A program made the translations under genes and the position numbers. A stretch of 5,421 bases of DNA from a bacterium (lineage in GTDB: Bacteria > Desulfobacterota > Binatia > UBA12015), in the NCBI GenBank assembly GCA_018970825.1, contig JAGWVP010000241.1, positions 1-5,421 on the forward strand, in the 5' to 3' direction. Below are positions 1 through 5,421 of this stretch, one piece after another. The notes below the pieces were generated by a model. The model worked only from the letters and a program-made list of their open reading frames with translations. It searched no databases and was not told the origin of the DNA. How positions within the stretch are numbered: position 1 is the first letter of the stretch; each line of letters opens with the position of its first letter.

Positions 1-1
1 G

Positions 2-1681
2 TGGCGGGCAGGGCGAGGGCTCGCGACTCGCGGAGAGATCGGGGGGGCGACGGCCGGCACGGAGCCCGGACCCGCGAGCCGGGGCATCACGGCAGGCCGC
101 GCGTTTCTGGTCGCGCTGGTCGCGGCGGCCTCGTTCGCGGCGGGCGACCCGGCGTTCTCGCCGTCGCCGTCGTTCGCCTACTACATGCTGCCGACCCGCG
201 CTGGTGGGCTCCTGGTCGGCGCGATGCTCGCGTTCGCGGTCGCGGCGGGCGTACTCGCCTCGCCCGGGCGAGCCTTCCGCGAGACCGTCGGATGGTTCGG
301 GGCCGCACTCCTGCTCGGTTCGTTCGTGCTGCTCTCGGACCGCGAGCCCTATCCGGGCTGGCGAGCGATTCCGCCGGCGCTCGGAGCCGTACTCGTGCTC
401 CTGTCGGGGCAGGGTGCACCGAGTCTCGTCTCGCGTGCCTTGTCCGTCGGGCCGCTGGTGGCGGTCGGGCTCGTGTCCTACGCGGCGTATCTCTGGCATT
501 GGCCGCTGATCGCCTTCTGGATCTACGGTTTCCGTCGCGTCGGCGATGCCGCGGCCCTCGGGATCCTCGCGACGACGTTCGTGCTCGCCGGGGCGAGCCG
601 CCGCTGGATCGAGGGGCCGGCCCGTCGAACCTCGGCCTCGCCGGGGCGGGTGGCGCTCGTGCAGTGGGTCGTTCCGGGCGCGGTGGTCCTGGCCGTCGCC
701 GCGCTCGCGATCGCGACGGGCGGGTTCGGCCCTCGCGCCCTCTCGAAGCGCTACGTGGACGGTCTCGCCGCCGCCGACCTGCATCTGCGGACGACCCTGG
801 GATCCGAGAGCGTCTGCCAGCACATGCGGCCCGACGCGGGGCTCCTCGAGGCGGACCGGTGCGTGACCGGGGCGCCCGCGGCGCCCGGCGGAGTGCTGTT
901 GTGGGGGGACTCCCACGCGGGGCACTACGTGGGGATGCTCGACGTCATCGCCCGGGCCTCCGGGTTCAGGTTCCGGAACTTCCCGACGTCCGGCTGCCCC
1001 CCGGTGCTCGACCGGCCCGGCCGCTTCGCGAAGTGGGATCGGCGGGCGTACTGCGACAGGTCCAGCCGGCAGGTCGCGAGGGATCTCGATCGCTACCCCG
1101 TCGTCGTCCTCGGCGTGGCCTGGGCGGCCTACGAGGCGGCGGGGGGCATCGAGGCCGTCTTCGAGACCGCGCGACGACTCGTCGCCTCGGGGCACCGCGT
1201 GATCCTGCTCGGACAGGTGCAGTTCTTCCCGGGGGCCTGGGGCATGTGGGATCCCGACTGCCCGCGGAAGGCCCTCTCGTTTCCGGGTCTCGCGTGCTCG
1301 CGGCGCGTGGGCGCCCCGATCGAACCCGAGATCCTCCGGATCGACGAGCGGGTGCGGGACTTCGCGCAGCGGACCCCGGGCGTGTCGTACTTCGACGCGA
1401 ACGAGGAGTCGTGCCCGGATGGAACATGCAGGCTCTACGGCGAGGACGGCGTGGCGCTCTACTCCGATCTCTGGCACCTCTCGATGGCCGGATCGATGCG
1501 CCTCGGCGAAGCGGTTCTGCGGAGCAGAGGCGTTCCGCCGCCGTTCGACCAGGTCCCGGCCTGGCTCGCGGATGCGGCTCGCGGCTCCTCGTCCCCGCCC
1601 CGGGCGGTGGAGCCCGGCGCGGGTGAGGAGCCGGAGGGGCCGGGCCGGACTCGCTCCGGCCCGGGCGACTCGAGGACCTGA
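2..1681 (+). CDS. Acyltransferase-3 / SGNH fusion, copy 1 (5'-truncated by window edge)
   Basis: The frame is open from base 2 to the TGA at 1679-1681 (559 visible residues). The ATG at 183-188 region is internal, because homology to copy 2 continues upstream of it, so the true start lies outside the window. By family knowledge this is an OatA/OafB-like enzyme: the membrane domain moves an acyl (usually acetyl) group across the inner membrane and the SGNH domain transfers it to an envelope glycan. Visible parts are the later membrane helices (including the YLWHWPLIAFW segment and RRWIE at the end of the acyltransferase domain), a last helix near residues 219-240, then the SGNH domain. The block I motif WGDSHAGH gives nucleophile Ser304; the block V motif D-L-W-H gives Asp489 and His492. 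Eight cysteines in the SGNH domain match those of copy 2, consistent with a periplasmic, disulfide-bonded fold. The tail after about residue 525 is Pro/Gly/Arg-rich and does not align with copy 2. The glycan substrate is unknown. Confidence 0.93.
   Translation, partial: WRAGRGLATRGEIGGATAGTEPGPASRGITAGRAFLVALVAAASFAAGDPAFSPSPSFAYYMLPTRAGGLLVGAMLAFAVAAGVLASPGRAFRETVGWFGAALLLGSFVLLSDREPYPGWRAIPPALGAVLVLLSGQGAPSLVSRALSVGPLVAVGLVSYAAYLWHWPLIAFWIYGFRRVGDAAALGILATTFVLAGASRRWIEGPARRTSASPGRVALVQWVVPGAVVLAVAALAIATGGFGPRALSKRYVDGLAAADLHLRTTLGSESVCQHMRPDAGLLEADRCVTGAPAAPGGVLLWGDSHAGHYVGMLDVIARASGFRFRNFPTSGCPPVLDRPGRFAKWDRRAYCDRSSRQVARDLDRYPVVVLGVAWAAYEAAGGIEAVFETARRLVASGHRVILLGQVQFFPGAWGMWDPDCPRKALSFPGLACSRRVGAPIEPEILRIDERVRDFAQRTPGVSYFDANEESCPDGTCRLYGEDGVALYSDLWHLSMAGSMRLGEAVLRSRGVPPPFDQVPAWLADAARGSSSPPRAVEPGAGEEPEGPGRTRSGPGDSRT
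1640..1664 (+). other. Perfect 10-bp stem-loop at the end of acyltransferase copy 1
   Basis: CCGGGCCGGA (1640-1649) and TCCGGCCCGG (1655-1664) are exact reverse complements around a 5-base loop, CTCGC. The hairpin lies in the last codons of copy 1, 7 bases before the Shine-Dalgarno of copy 2. There is no T-run after it, so a classical intrinsic terminator is unlikely. An mRNA-stability or processing element, or one tuning expression between the two cistrons, is an inference. Confidence 0.55.
1672..1676 (+). promoter_or_regulatory. Ribosome-binding site of acyltransferase copy 2
   Basis: GAGGA at 1672-1676 is 7 bases from the ATG at 1684. It overlaps the last codons of copy 1, whose TGA ends only 2 bases before that ATG. 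This fixes the start of copy 2 and suggests operonic, possibly coupled, translation. Confidence 0.7.
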
Positions 1682-1683
1682 CG

Positions 1684-3861
1684 ATGGCGGCCCCTTCGAT
1701 TCCGGGGACGCCCTCGGCAGAGCCGCCCTCCGCGTCGAACCGGCGCGAGGAGGGCTGGCGGGCCGACATCGACGGCCTGCGCGCGGTGGCCGTGCTGGCG
1801 GTGATCGTCTTCCACCTGCGCCGCGACTGGCTCCCCGGGGGGTTTGCGGGCGTCGACGTCTTCTTCGTGATCTCGGGCTTCCTGATCACGCGGGCCATCC
1901 TCGACGATCTCTCGGCCGGGACGTTCTCGCGCGCGGAATTCTATCGGCGCCGGGTGAAGCGGATCTCGCTGCCGATGCTGGCGGTCGTGCTGGTCGTGGT
2001 CGTGGCAGCGCAGGTCGTCATGCTCCCGAAGGACGCGACGCGGGCGGCGTGGTCGGGAATCGCGTCGGTGCTGTCGGTCGCGAACGTCTACTTCTGGCTC
2101 TGGCTGAATCGGGACTACTTCGCTCGGGAGGCGGCCGAGATCCCGCTGCTGCACCTCTGGTCGCTCGGAGTGGAGGAGCAATTCTACCTGGTCTGGCCGT
2201 GGGTCGTGCCGTGGCTCGTCGAGAAGACGTTCGCCGGGAGCGTGGCGGGTGCGCTCCTTCCGGATCGCGAGGGATCCTCGCTCTCCTCGGTCGCCCCGAC
2301 GCGCTTCCGGTCGGGCCGGCGCATGGCGCTGCTCGCGCTCGGGACGGTCGTGTCGTTCGGGGCCGGCGACCTGCTCTCTCCGGGCGCGTCGTCGTTCGCG
2401 TACTACATGCTTCCGACCCGCGCGGGCGAGTTGCTGATCGGGGCGTTCCTCGCCTTCGCGATCGCCGACGGCGTGCTCGCGGCACCCGGGTCCGCCCTGC
2501 GCGAGGTGGCCGGCGTGGCGGGTGGCGCGCTCGTGCTCGGGTCGTTCGCGTGGCTGTCCGAGAGCCAGCCGTTCCCGGGCTGGCGCGCGATCCCCCCGAC
2601 TCTCGGCGCGGGGCTCGTGCTCCTCTCGGGGCAGGGCGCACCGAGCCTCGTGTCCCGCATCCTGTCGGCCGCCCCGCTCGTGGCGGTCGGGGCCGTGTCC
2701 TACCCGGCCTACCTCTGGCACTGGCCGCTGATCGCGTTCTGGTTCTACGGATTCCGCGGCGTCGGGAATGCCGCCGCTCTCGGGATCTTCGCGGCGACGT
2801 TCGTGCTTGCCGCGGCAAGTCGCCGCTGGATCGAGATTCCCGCGCGAGGGACGAGGGAGTCGCCGGGACGCGTCGTCCTGCTGCAATGGCTCGTGCCGGG
2901 TGCGGTGGTCGTCGCCGCGGCGGTGCTCGCGATCGCGACCAGCGGCTACGGCCCGCGCATCCTCTCGAAGCGCTACGTGGACGGCCTCGCCGCAGTCGAC
3001 CGGCGGCTCGGCCTGTCCCCGCCCCCGGATCGCGTGTGCCAGCGCGGACGCCCCCGTGCGGGTCAGCTGGCGGACGAGCGATGCGTGATCGGAGCGGCGG
3101 GGGCCCCCGAGGGGGTGCTGCTCTGGGGGGATTCTCACGCGGGGCATTCCGTGGCGATGCTCGAGGTCATCGCCCGCGCCGCGGGATTCCGGTTCCGGAA
3201 CTTCGAGACTCCCGGCTGTGCCCCGGTCCTCGACGCGCCCGGTCGCTTCACGGTGCGGGTCCGGGCGGAGAGTTGCGACAGGGCGAGCCGGCTGGTGGCG
3301 CCCGAGCTCGGCCGCTACCCGGTCGTGATTCTCGGCGTCGCTTGGACGGCCTACGAGTCGATGGGGGGCGTCGAGGCGATCTTCTCGACGGTGCGCCGGC
3401 TCGTCGCCTCCGGACACCACGTGATCCTGCTCGGGCAGGTGCCCTTCTTCCCCCGGTCCTACGATCCCGAGTGCCCTCCAAAGGCGCTCTCGTTCCCCGG
3501 CCTCGACTGCTCGCTGCAAACCACGGCGCCGATCGAGCCGAAGGTCCTCCGGATCGACGCCCGCGTCCGGGACTTCGCCGCGCGGACTCCGGGCGTATCG
3601 TACTTCGACGCCAACCCCGAGCTTTGCCCGCAAGGCGTGTGCGCGATCTTCGGCGACGACGGCGCGGCGCTGTACCGGGACCCCTCTCACCTGACGCTCG
3701 CCGGCTCGAAGCGACTCGGCGAGGCGGTCCTGCGGGAGAGGGGCATCCCGCCTCCTTTCGACCGCGTCCGGGAGTGGCTCGAAGAGGCGCGGCTGCGGAG
3801 TCGGGTCGGGGGCGACTCGCCCGCGAACGCTGCTTCCGGGCCGGGGATCTCCGGTCGATGA
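1684..3861 (+). CDS. Acyltransferase-3 / SGNH fusion, copy 2 (complete OatA/OafB-like envelope O-acyltransferase)
   Basis: A 725-residue inner-membrane protein of the usual size for OatA/OafB-type fusions. A short cytoplasmic head ends in GWRADIDGLRAVAVLAV (residues 24-40). The acyltransferase-3 domain covers about residues 26-385: Arg33 and His44 fit the conserved Arg/His pair of the family, followed by GGFAGVDVFFVISGFLITR (52-70), LWSLGVEEQFYL (158-169) and YLWHWPLIAFW (343-353). A final helix at about 399-420 should place the C-terminus in the periplasm. The SGNH domain follows from about 450: Ser484 in WGDSHAGH, GVAW at 551-554, and Asp666/His669 in DPSH. Eight cysteines (452, 467, 512, 531, 597, 609, 648, 653) could form four disulfides. 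By family knowledge the enzyme O-acylates an extracytoplasmic glycan; O-antigen, exopolysaccharide or peptidoglycan are all possible. It follows copy 1 with a 2-base gap and is about 70 percent identical to it over the SGNH core in a hand alignment. The ATG is chosen on its Shine-Dalgarno and the N-terminal family motif. Confidence 0.96.
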   Translation: MAAPSIPGTPSAEPPSASNRREEGWRADIDGLRAVAVLAVIVFHLRRDWLPGGFAGVDVFFVISGFLITRAILDDLSAGTFSRAEFYRRRVKRISLPMLAVVLVVVVAAQVVMLPKDATRAAWSGIASVLSVANVYFWLWLNRDYFAREAAEIPLLHLWSLGVEEQFYLVWPWVVPWLVEKTFAGSVAGALLPDREGSSLSSVAPTRFRSGRRMALLALGTVVSFGAGDLLSPGASSFAYYMLPTRAGELLIGAFLAFAIADGVLAAPGSALREVAGVAGGALVLGSFAWLSESQPFPGWRAIPPTLGAGLVLLSGQGAPSLVSRILSAAPLVAVGAVSYPAYLWHWPLIAFWFYGFRGVGNAAALGIFAATFVLAAASRRWIEIPARGTRESPGRVVLLQWLVPGAVVVAAAVLAIATSGYGPRILSKRYVDGLAAVDRRLGLSPPPDRVCQRGRPRAGQLADERCVIGAAGAPEGVLLWGDSHAGHSVAMLEVIARAAGFRFRNFETPGCAPVLDAPGRFTVRVRAESCDRASRLVAPELGRYPVVILGVAWTAYESMGGVEAIFSTVRRLVASGHHVILLGQVPFFPRSYDPECPPKALSFPGLDCSLQTTAPIEPKVLRIDARVRDFAARTPGVSYFDANPELCPQGVCAIFGDDGAALYRDPSHLTLAGSKRLGEAVLRERGIPPPFDRVREWLEEARLRSRVGGDSPANAASGPGISGR

Positions 3862-3920
3862 ACCGCGCGGGCCGGCCCCGCCGCTCCCCGCGACGAGCGA
3901 GGCTCGACGCCGGAGATCCC
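3844..3920. terminator. Candidate bidirectional terminator between convergent genes
   Basis: GGGATCTCCGG (3844-3854) and CCGGAGATCCC (3910-3920) are exact 11-bp reverse complements. TCGA at 3855-3858 and 3904-3907 can extend the stem past a 2-base bulge. The enclosed segment contains a 10-bp palindrome GGGCCGGCCC (3869-3878) and a small hairpin CGAGC-GAG-GCTCG (3894-3906). The structure spans the stop of copy 2 and the gap before the rlpA stop, where a shared terminator is expected. No T-tract is present on either strand, so it could instead be a 3'-end stabilising structure. Confidence 0.4.
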
Positions 3921-3931
3921 GCGCGCGAGGT

Positions 3932-4630
3932 TCAGATCCCGCCGGCCGCGACGCTCTCCTCGACCACGACCGGCCGGCCGCCGTCGTCGGACAGGTCGCG
4001 CGCGGCCCCCTCGGCGTCGCGACGCTCGCGGAAGGGACCGACGCGCACGCGCCACACCGTCCCGCGCGGCGAGTCGGCCGTGACGACGTAGACCCCGGGC
4101 TTCGGGTCGTCGCGTGCGACGAGGCGTCGGCGGAAGCTGCGCGCGTCGGACTCGTCGTCGAAGGCGGCGACCTGCACGGCGAAGCGCACCTCGAGGCTCG
4201 TTCCCGGCGACACCAGCGGCTCGAGCCGCACGCGGCAGGTGCCCGGCCCCAGCATGTCGAGCTTGCGCGCGGCGGCGCGCGAAAGGTCGATCGCGCGGCC
4301 GCCGACGAACGGTCCCCGGTCGTTGATGCGCACGGTCGTCTGCCGGCCGTTGTCGAGGTTGGTCACGCGCACCCGCGTGCCGAGCGGCCACGTCGGATGC
4401 GCGGCGGTCATCGCTTCCTGGTCGTAGATCTCGCCGCTGGTGGTCGCCTTGCCGTGGAAGCCGGGGCCGTACCAGGAGGCGACCCCGGTCACGGCGCCGG
4501 CGGCGGCCTGCGGCTTCGCCGGACGCTTCGCGGAGCATCCCGCGAGCGTCAGCACCGCGATCGCGAGCAGGGAGACCGTCGCGCGCCCGCCCCGGGAAAC
4601 GGCCCGTGCCGCCCCTCGTCCTTCCTCCAC
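3932..4630 (-). CDS. rlpA: RlpA-type septal lytic transglycosylase lipoprotein with SPOR domain
   Basis: The 232-residue product is read from GTG at 4630 to the TGA at 3934-3932. A short basic head and hydrophobic stretch (about 18-30) end in the lipobox LAGC, giving lipidated Cys32, so it should be an envelope lipoprotein. The double-psi beta-barrel of RlpA spans about 47-140: GVASWYGPGFHGKATTSGE (49-67), AAHPTWPLGT (76-85), and VRINDRGPFVGGRAIDLS (100-117). Glu67, His78 and Asp104 match the conserved active-site positions of the family, which in Pseudomonas aeruginosa cleaves glycan strands lacking stem peptides. A SPOR domain (about 149-226: FAVQVAAFDDESDARSF and WRVRVGPFRERRDAE) binds denuded septal peptidoglycan and would bring the protein to the division site. 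The frame stays open far upstream, but that part overlaps ruvC and reads as low-complexity. The GTG at 4630 is preferred because GGAGG lies 8 bases upstream and the signal peptide then has normal length. Confidence 0.94.
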   Translation of the reverse strand: MEEGRGAARAVSRGGRATVSLLAIAVLTLAGCSAKRPAKPQAAAGAVTGVASWYGPGFHGKATTSGEIYDQEAMTAAHPTWPLGTRVRVTNLDNGRQTTVRINDRGPFVGGRAIDLSRAAARKLDMLGPGTCRVRLEPLVSPGTSLEVRFAVQVAAFDDESDARSFRRRLVARDDPKPGVYVVTADSPRGTVWRVRVGPFRERRDAEGAARDLSDDGGRPVVVEESVAAGGI

Positions 4631-4638
4631 CGGCCACC

Positions 4639-4643
4639 CCTCC
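4639..4643 (-). promoter_or_regulatory. Ribosome-binding site of rlpA
   Basis: On the - strand GGAGG (4643 to 4639) precedes the GTG at 4630 by 8 bases. It decides the start codon in a frame that stays open for hundreds of bases further upstream. Confidence 0.65.
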
Positions 4644-4664
4644 GCCCGGGCCCCTGCCCGGCGG
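4642..4664 (-). other. GC-rich hairpin in the rlpA leader, touching the ribosome-binding site
   Basis: CCGCC-C-GGGC (4642-4651) can pair with GCCC-GGCGG (4656-4664) with one bulged base and a 4-base loop. The lower stem takes up the first two bases of the GGAGG of rlpA. Partial masking of the site is possible, but such pairings also arise by chance in sequence this GC-rich. Confidence 0.3.
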
Positions 4665-4669
4665 GGAGA

Positions 4670-4698
4670 GTCGTAGACGGAGGCGGTCGCCCGGGCAA
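4670..4698 (-). promoter_or_regulatory. Weak sigma70-like promoter candidate for rlpA
   Basis: On the - strand TTGCCC (4698-4693) is separated by 17 bases from TACGAC (4675-4670), placing a start of transcription near 4663 and a leader of about 33 bases. The -35 matches consensus at 4 of 6 and the -10 at only 3 of 6. Spacing and position are right but the match is weak. Confidence 0.25.
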
Positions 4699-4785
4699 GA
4701 AGGGAAGCGGCAGACGAGCCGATGCCGGGGACCGGAACCCCTGCGCCGCGATGCGCCGTCCGACGGAGGCCGCTTTCGCCCTCGC

Positions 4786-4814
4786 TTCGCCACCGGCTGC
4801 GCGTGTGGTAGATC
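4786..4814 (+). promoter_or_regulatory. Weak extended -10 promoter candidate for ruvC
   Basis: TTCGCC (4786-4791), 17 bases, then TAGATC (4809-4814) preceded by TGG (4806-4808), which fits an extended -10 (TGn). Transcription would start near 4820, leaving a very short leader before the ruvC start codons. Consensus matches are only 3 of 6 for each box. Confidence 0.25.
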
Positions 4815-4829
4815 GAGGCCGTCTCGTGG

Positions 4830-4834
4830 GGAGG
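4830..4834 (+). promoter_or_regulatory. GGAGG Shine-Dalgarno of ruvC, bearing on the start codon
   Basis: GGAGG at 4830-4834 directly abuts the ATG at 4835, too close to serve it normally, but sits 6 bases from an in-frame TTG at 4841. A second in-frame option, GTG at 4826, has GAGG (4815-4818) 7 bases upstream. Confidence 0.5.
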
Positions 4835-5421
4835 ATGGGGTTGCGCGTTCTGGGGATCGATCCGGGTTCGCACGTGACCGGCTGGGGGCTGGTCGAGGCG
4901 GTCGCGGGCGGTGCGCGGCAGGTGGCGTCGGGAGTCTCGATGCCGCGGGCCCGCGGTGGTGCTCGAAGGCTCGGCGAACTCGCGGACTTCCTCGACCGCC
5001 TGCTCGACGAGTGGCGTCCCGACGCGGTCGCGATGGAGCGTGCCTTCATGGGCCGCAACGCCATGAGCGCGCTCAAGCTCGGCGAGGTGCGCGGCGCGCT
5101 GCTCGCCGTCGCGGGACGAAGGGGCATCGACGTCGTCGACTACCCGCCCGCGTCGGTGAAGGTCGCCGTCGCCGGCAACGGTCGCGCGGAGAAGGCGGCG
5201 GTCGCGGTCGGCGTGCGCCACATGCTCGGCGGCCGGCACGAGGCCGGCGACTCGACCGACGCGCTGGCGGTGGCGCTCTGCCACCTGCTGCACGCACGCC
5301 ACGAACGCCGGCTCGCGGCGGGATCTCAGGGCCTCGGCGCCGTCGTCGCGCCGCGGCGCGGATGGCGTGGTCCGCGCTCGATCGCGGCCGCCCCCCCGGT
5401 CCCCGAGACGCCGGTGCGCGC
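4835..5421 (+). CDS. ruvC: Crossover junction endodeoxyribonuclease RuvC (3' end beyond the window)
   Basis: RuvC is the cytoplasmic, dimeric, metal-dependent nuclease that resolves Holliday junctions with RuvAB in recombinational repair. From the ATG at 4835 the product begins MGLRVLGIDPGSHVTGWGL, the hallmark RuvC N-terminus. The four catalytic acids are present: Asp9 (GIDPG), Glu68 (AMERAFMGRNA), Asp139 and Asp142 (GDSTDALAVALCH); their spacing closely matches Asp7, Glu66, Asp138 and Asp141 of Escherichia coli RuvC. The block SALKLGEVRGALLAV (78-92) is also typical. The core ends near residue 155; another 40 or so residues rich in Ala, Pro, Arg and Gly follow without a stop before the window ends, so the protein exceeds 195 residues, longer than the usual 160-190. 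Start choice is uncertain: ATG 4835 is reported, but TTG 4841 has the better-spaced Shine-Dalgarno and gives a product starting at RVLGIDPG. ruvA and ruvB commonly follow ruvC, but that lies outside the window. Divergent from rlpA. Confidence 0.95.
   Translation, partial: MGLRVLGIDPGSHVTGWGLVEAVAGGARQVASGVSMPRARGGARRLGELADFLDRLLDEWRPDAVAMERAFMGRNAMSALKLGEVRGALLAVAGRRGIDVVDYPPASVKVAVAGNGRAEKAAVAVGVRHMLGGRHEAGDSTDALAVALCHLLHARHERRLAAGSQGLGAVVAPRRGWRGPRSIAAAPPVPETPVR

Noticed and set aside
1..1626. Open frame of 541 codons on the + strand overlapping acyltransferase copy 1
   Set aside because: It is Arg/Gly/Ala-rich low-complexity sequence with no recognisable domain, and it is a shifted frame of the real gene; long shadow frames are expected at this GC content.
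185..1681. ATG at 185 as the true start of acyltransferase copy 1
   Set aside because: The same frame is open to the window edge, the 40 or so residues upstream align with copy 2, and the ATG falls inside the conserved motif YYMLPTRAG.
1459..3690. Open frame of 743 codons antisense to both acyltransferases
   Set aside because: It has charged low-complexity content rich in Arg, Asp, Glu and His with no domain, typical of antisense shadows in GC-rich genes; no ribosome-binding or conservation evidence.
1419..4091. Open frame of 890 codons on the + strand
   Set aside because: Its composition is Arg/Ala/Gly-biased without motifs. It crosses the copy 1/copy 2 junction and runs antisense into rlpA, so it is a frame shadow of the acyltransferase genes.
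4756..4766. Interrupted palindrome CCGTC-C-GACGG in the rlpA-ruvC gap as a possible operator
   Set aside because: Five-base arms are too short to stand out in such GC-rich DNA, and it matches no operator I recognise, including LexA boxes.
3687..4793. Open frame of 368 codons on the - strand overlapping rlpA
   Set aside because: It is a shifted frame of rlpA, Arg/Gly-rich, and extends into the end of the acyltransferase gene on the opposite strand.
3932..5302. Long 456-residue version of RlpA starting at 5302 on the - strand
   Set aside because: The extra N-terminal part is antisense to ruvC and has no motifs, and it would bury the lipobox signal peptide in the middle of the protein. GTG 4630 with its Shine-Dalgarno is better.
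1..5421. A new defence or mobile system
   Set aside because: Every substantial coding region falls in well-known families (acyltransferase-3/SGNH, RlpA, RuvC), and there are no transposase, integrase, CRISPR repeats, tRNA or attachment-site signatures.

Overview
The window is very GC-rich (roughly 70 percent or more by eye) with strong G/C bias at third codon positions. A lipoprotein RlpA and a periplasmic-facing acyltransferase/SGNH enzyme point to a diderm (Gram-negative-type) bacterium, plausibly a high-GC proteobacterium or a member of a former deltaproteobacterial lineage. The sequence alone does not fix the taxon.

Left part (1-3861, + strand): two tandem paralogous genes for large membrane-bound acyltransferases. 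Each joins an acyltransferase-3 (OatA/OafB-type) membrane domain to a C-terminal SGNH esterase-fold domain. The first copy runs off the left edge and lacks its N-terminal half of the membrane domain; the second is complete at 725 residues. Their frames are separated by 2 bases, and the second has a clear Shine-Dalgarno sequence inside the end of the first, so they should be co-transcribed and perhaps translationally coupled. A perfect 10-bp inverted repeat with a 5-base loop sits at the end of copy 1, just before that ribosome-binding site. The likely role is O-acylation of a cell-envelope glycan such as O-antigen, exopolysaccharide or peptidoglycan.

Middle (3862-3931): a 70-base convergent gap. 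Together with the last codons of copy 2 it contains an 11-bp perfect inverted repeat enclosing smaller hairpins, a candidate bidirectional terminator without a T-tract.

Right part: on the - strand (3932-4630) is an RlpA-type septal lytic transglycosylase, a 232-residue lipoprotein with a double-psi beta-barrel and a C-terminal SPOR domain. Divergent from it across about 200 bases is ruvC, the Holliday-junction resolvase (from about 4835, + strand). It has all four acidic catalytic positions and runs off the right edge in a low-complexity Pro/Arg/Ala tail. The divergent gap holds weak promoter-like matches for both genes.

The envelope genes (acyltransferases, rlpA) may share a theme of glycan modification and remodelling, but nothing in the sequence proves a functional link. 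I see no RNA gene, mobile element, CRISPR array or clearly new system. The most unusual points are the tandem acyltransferase pair and the structured RNA at both of its gene ends.
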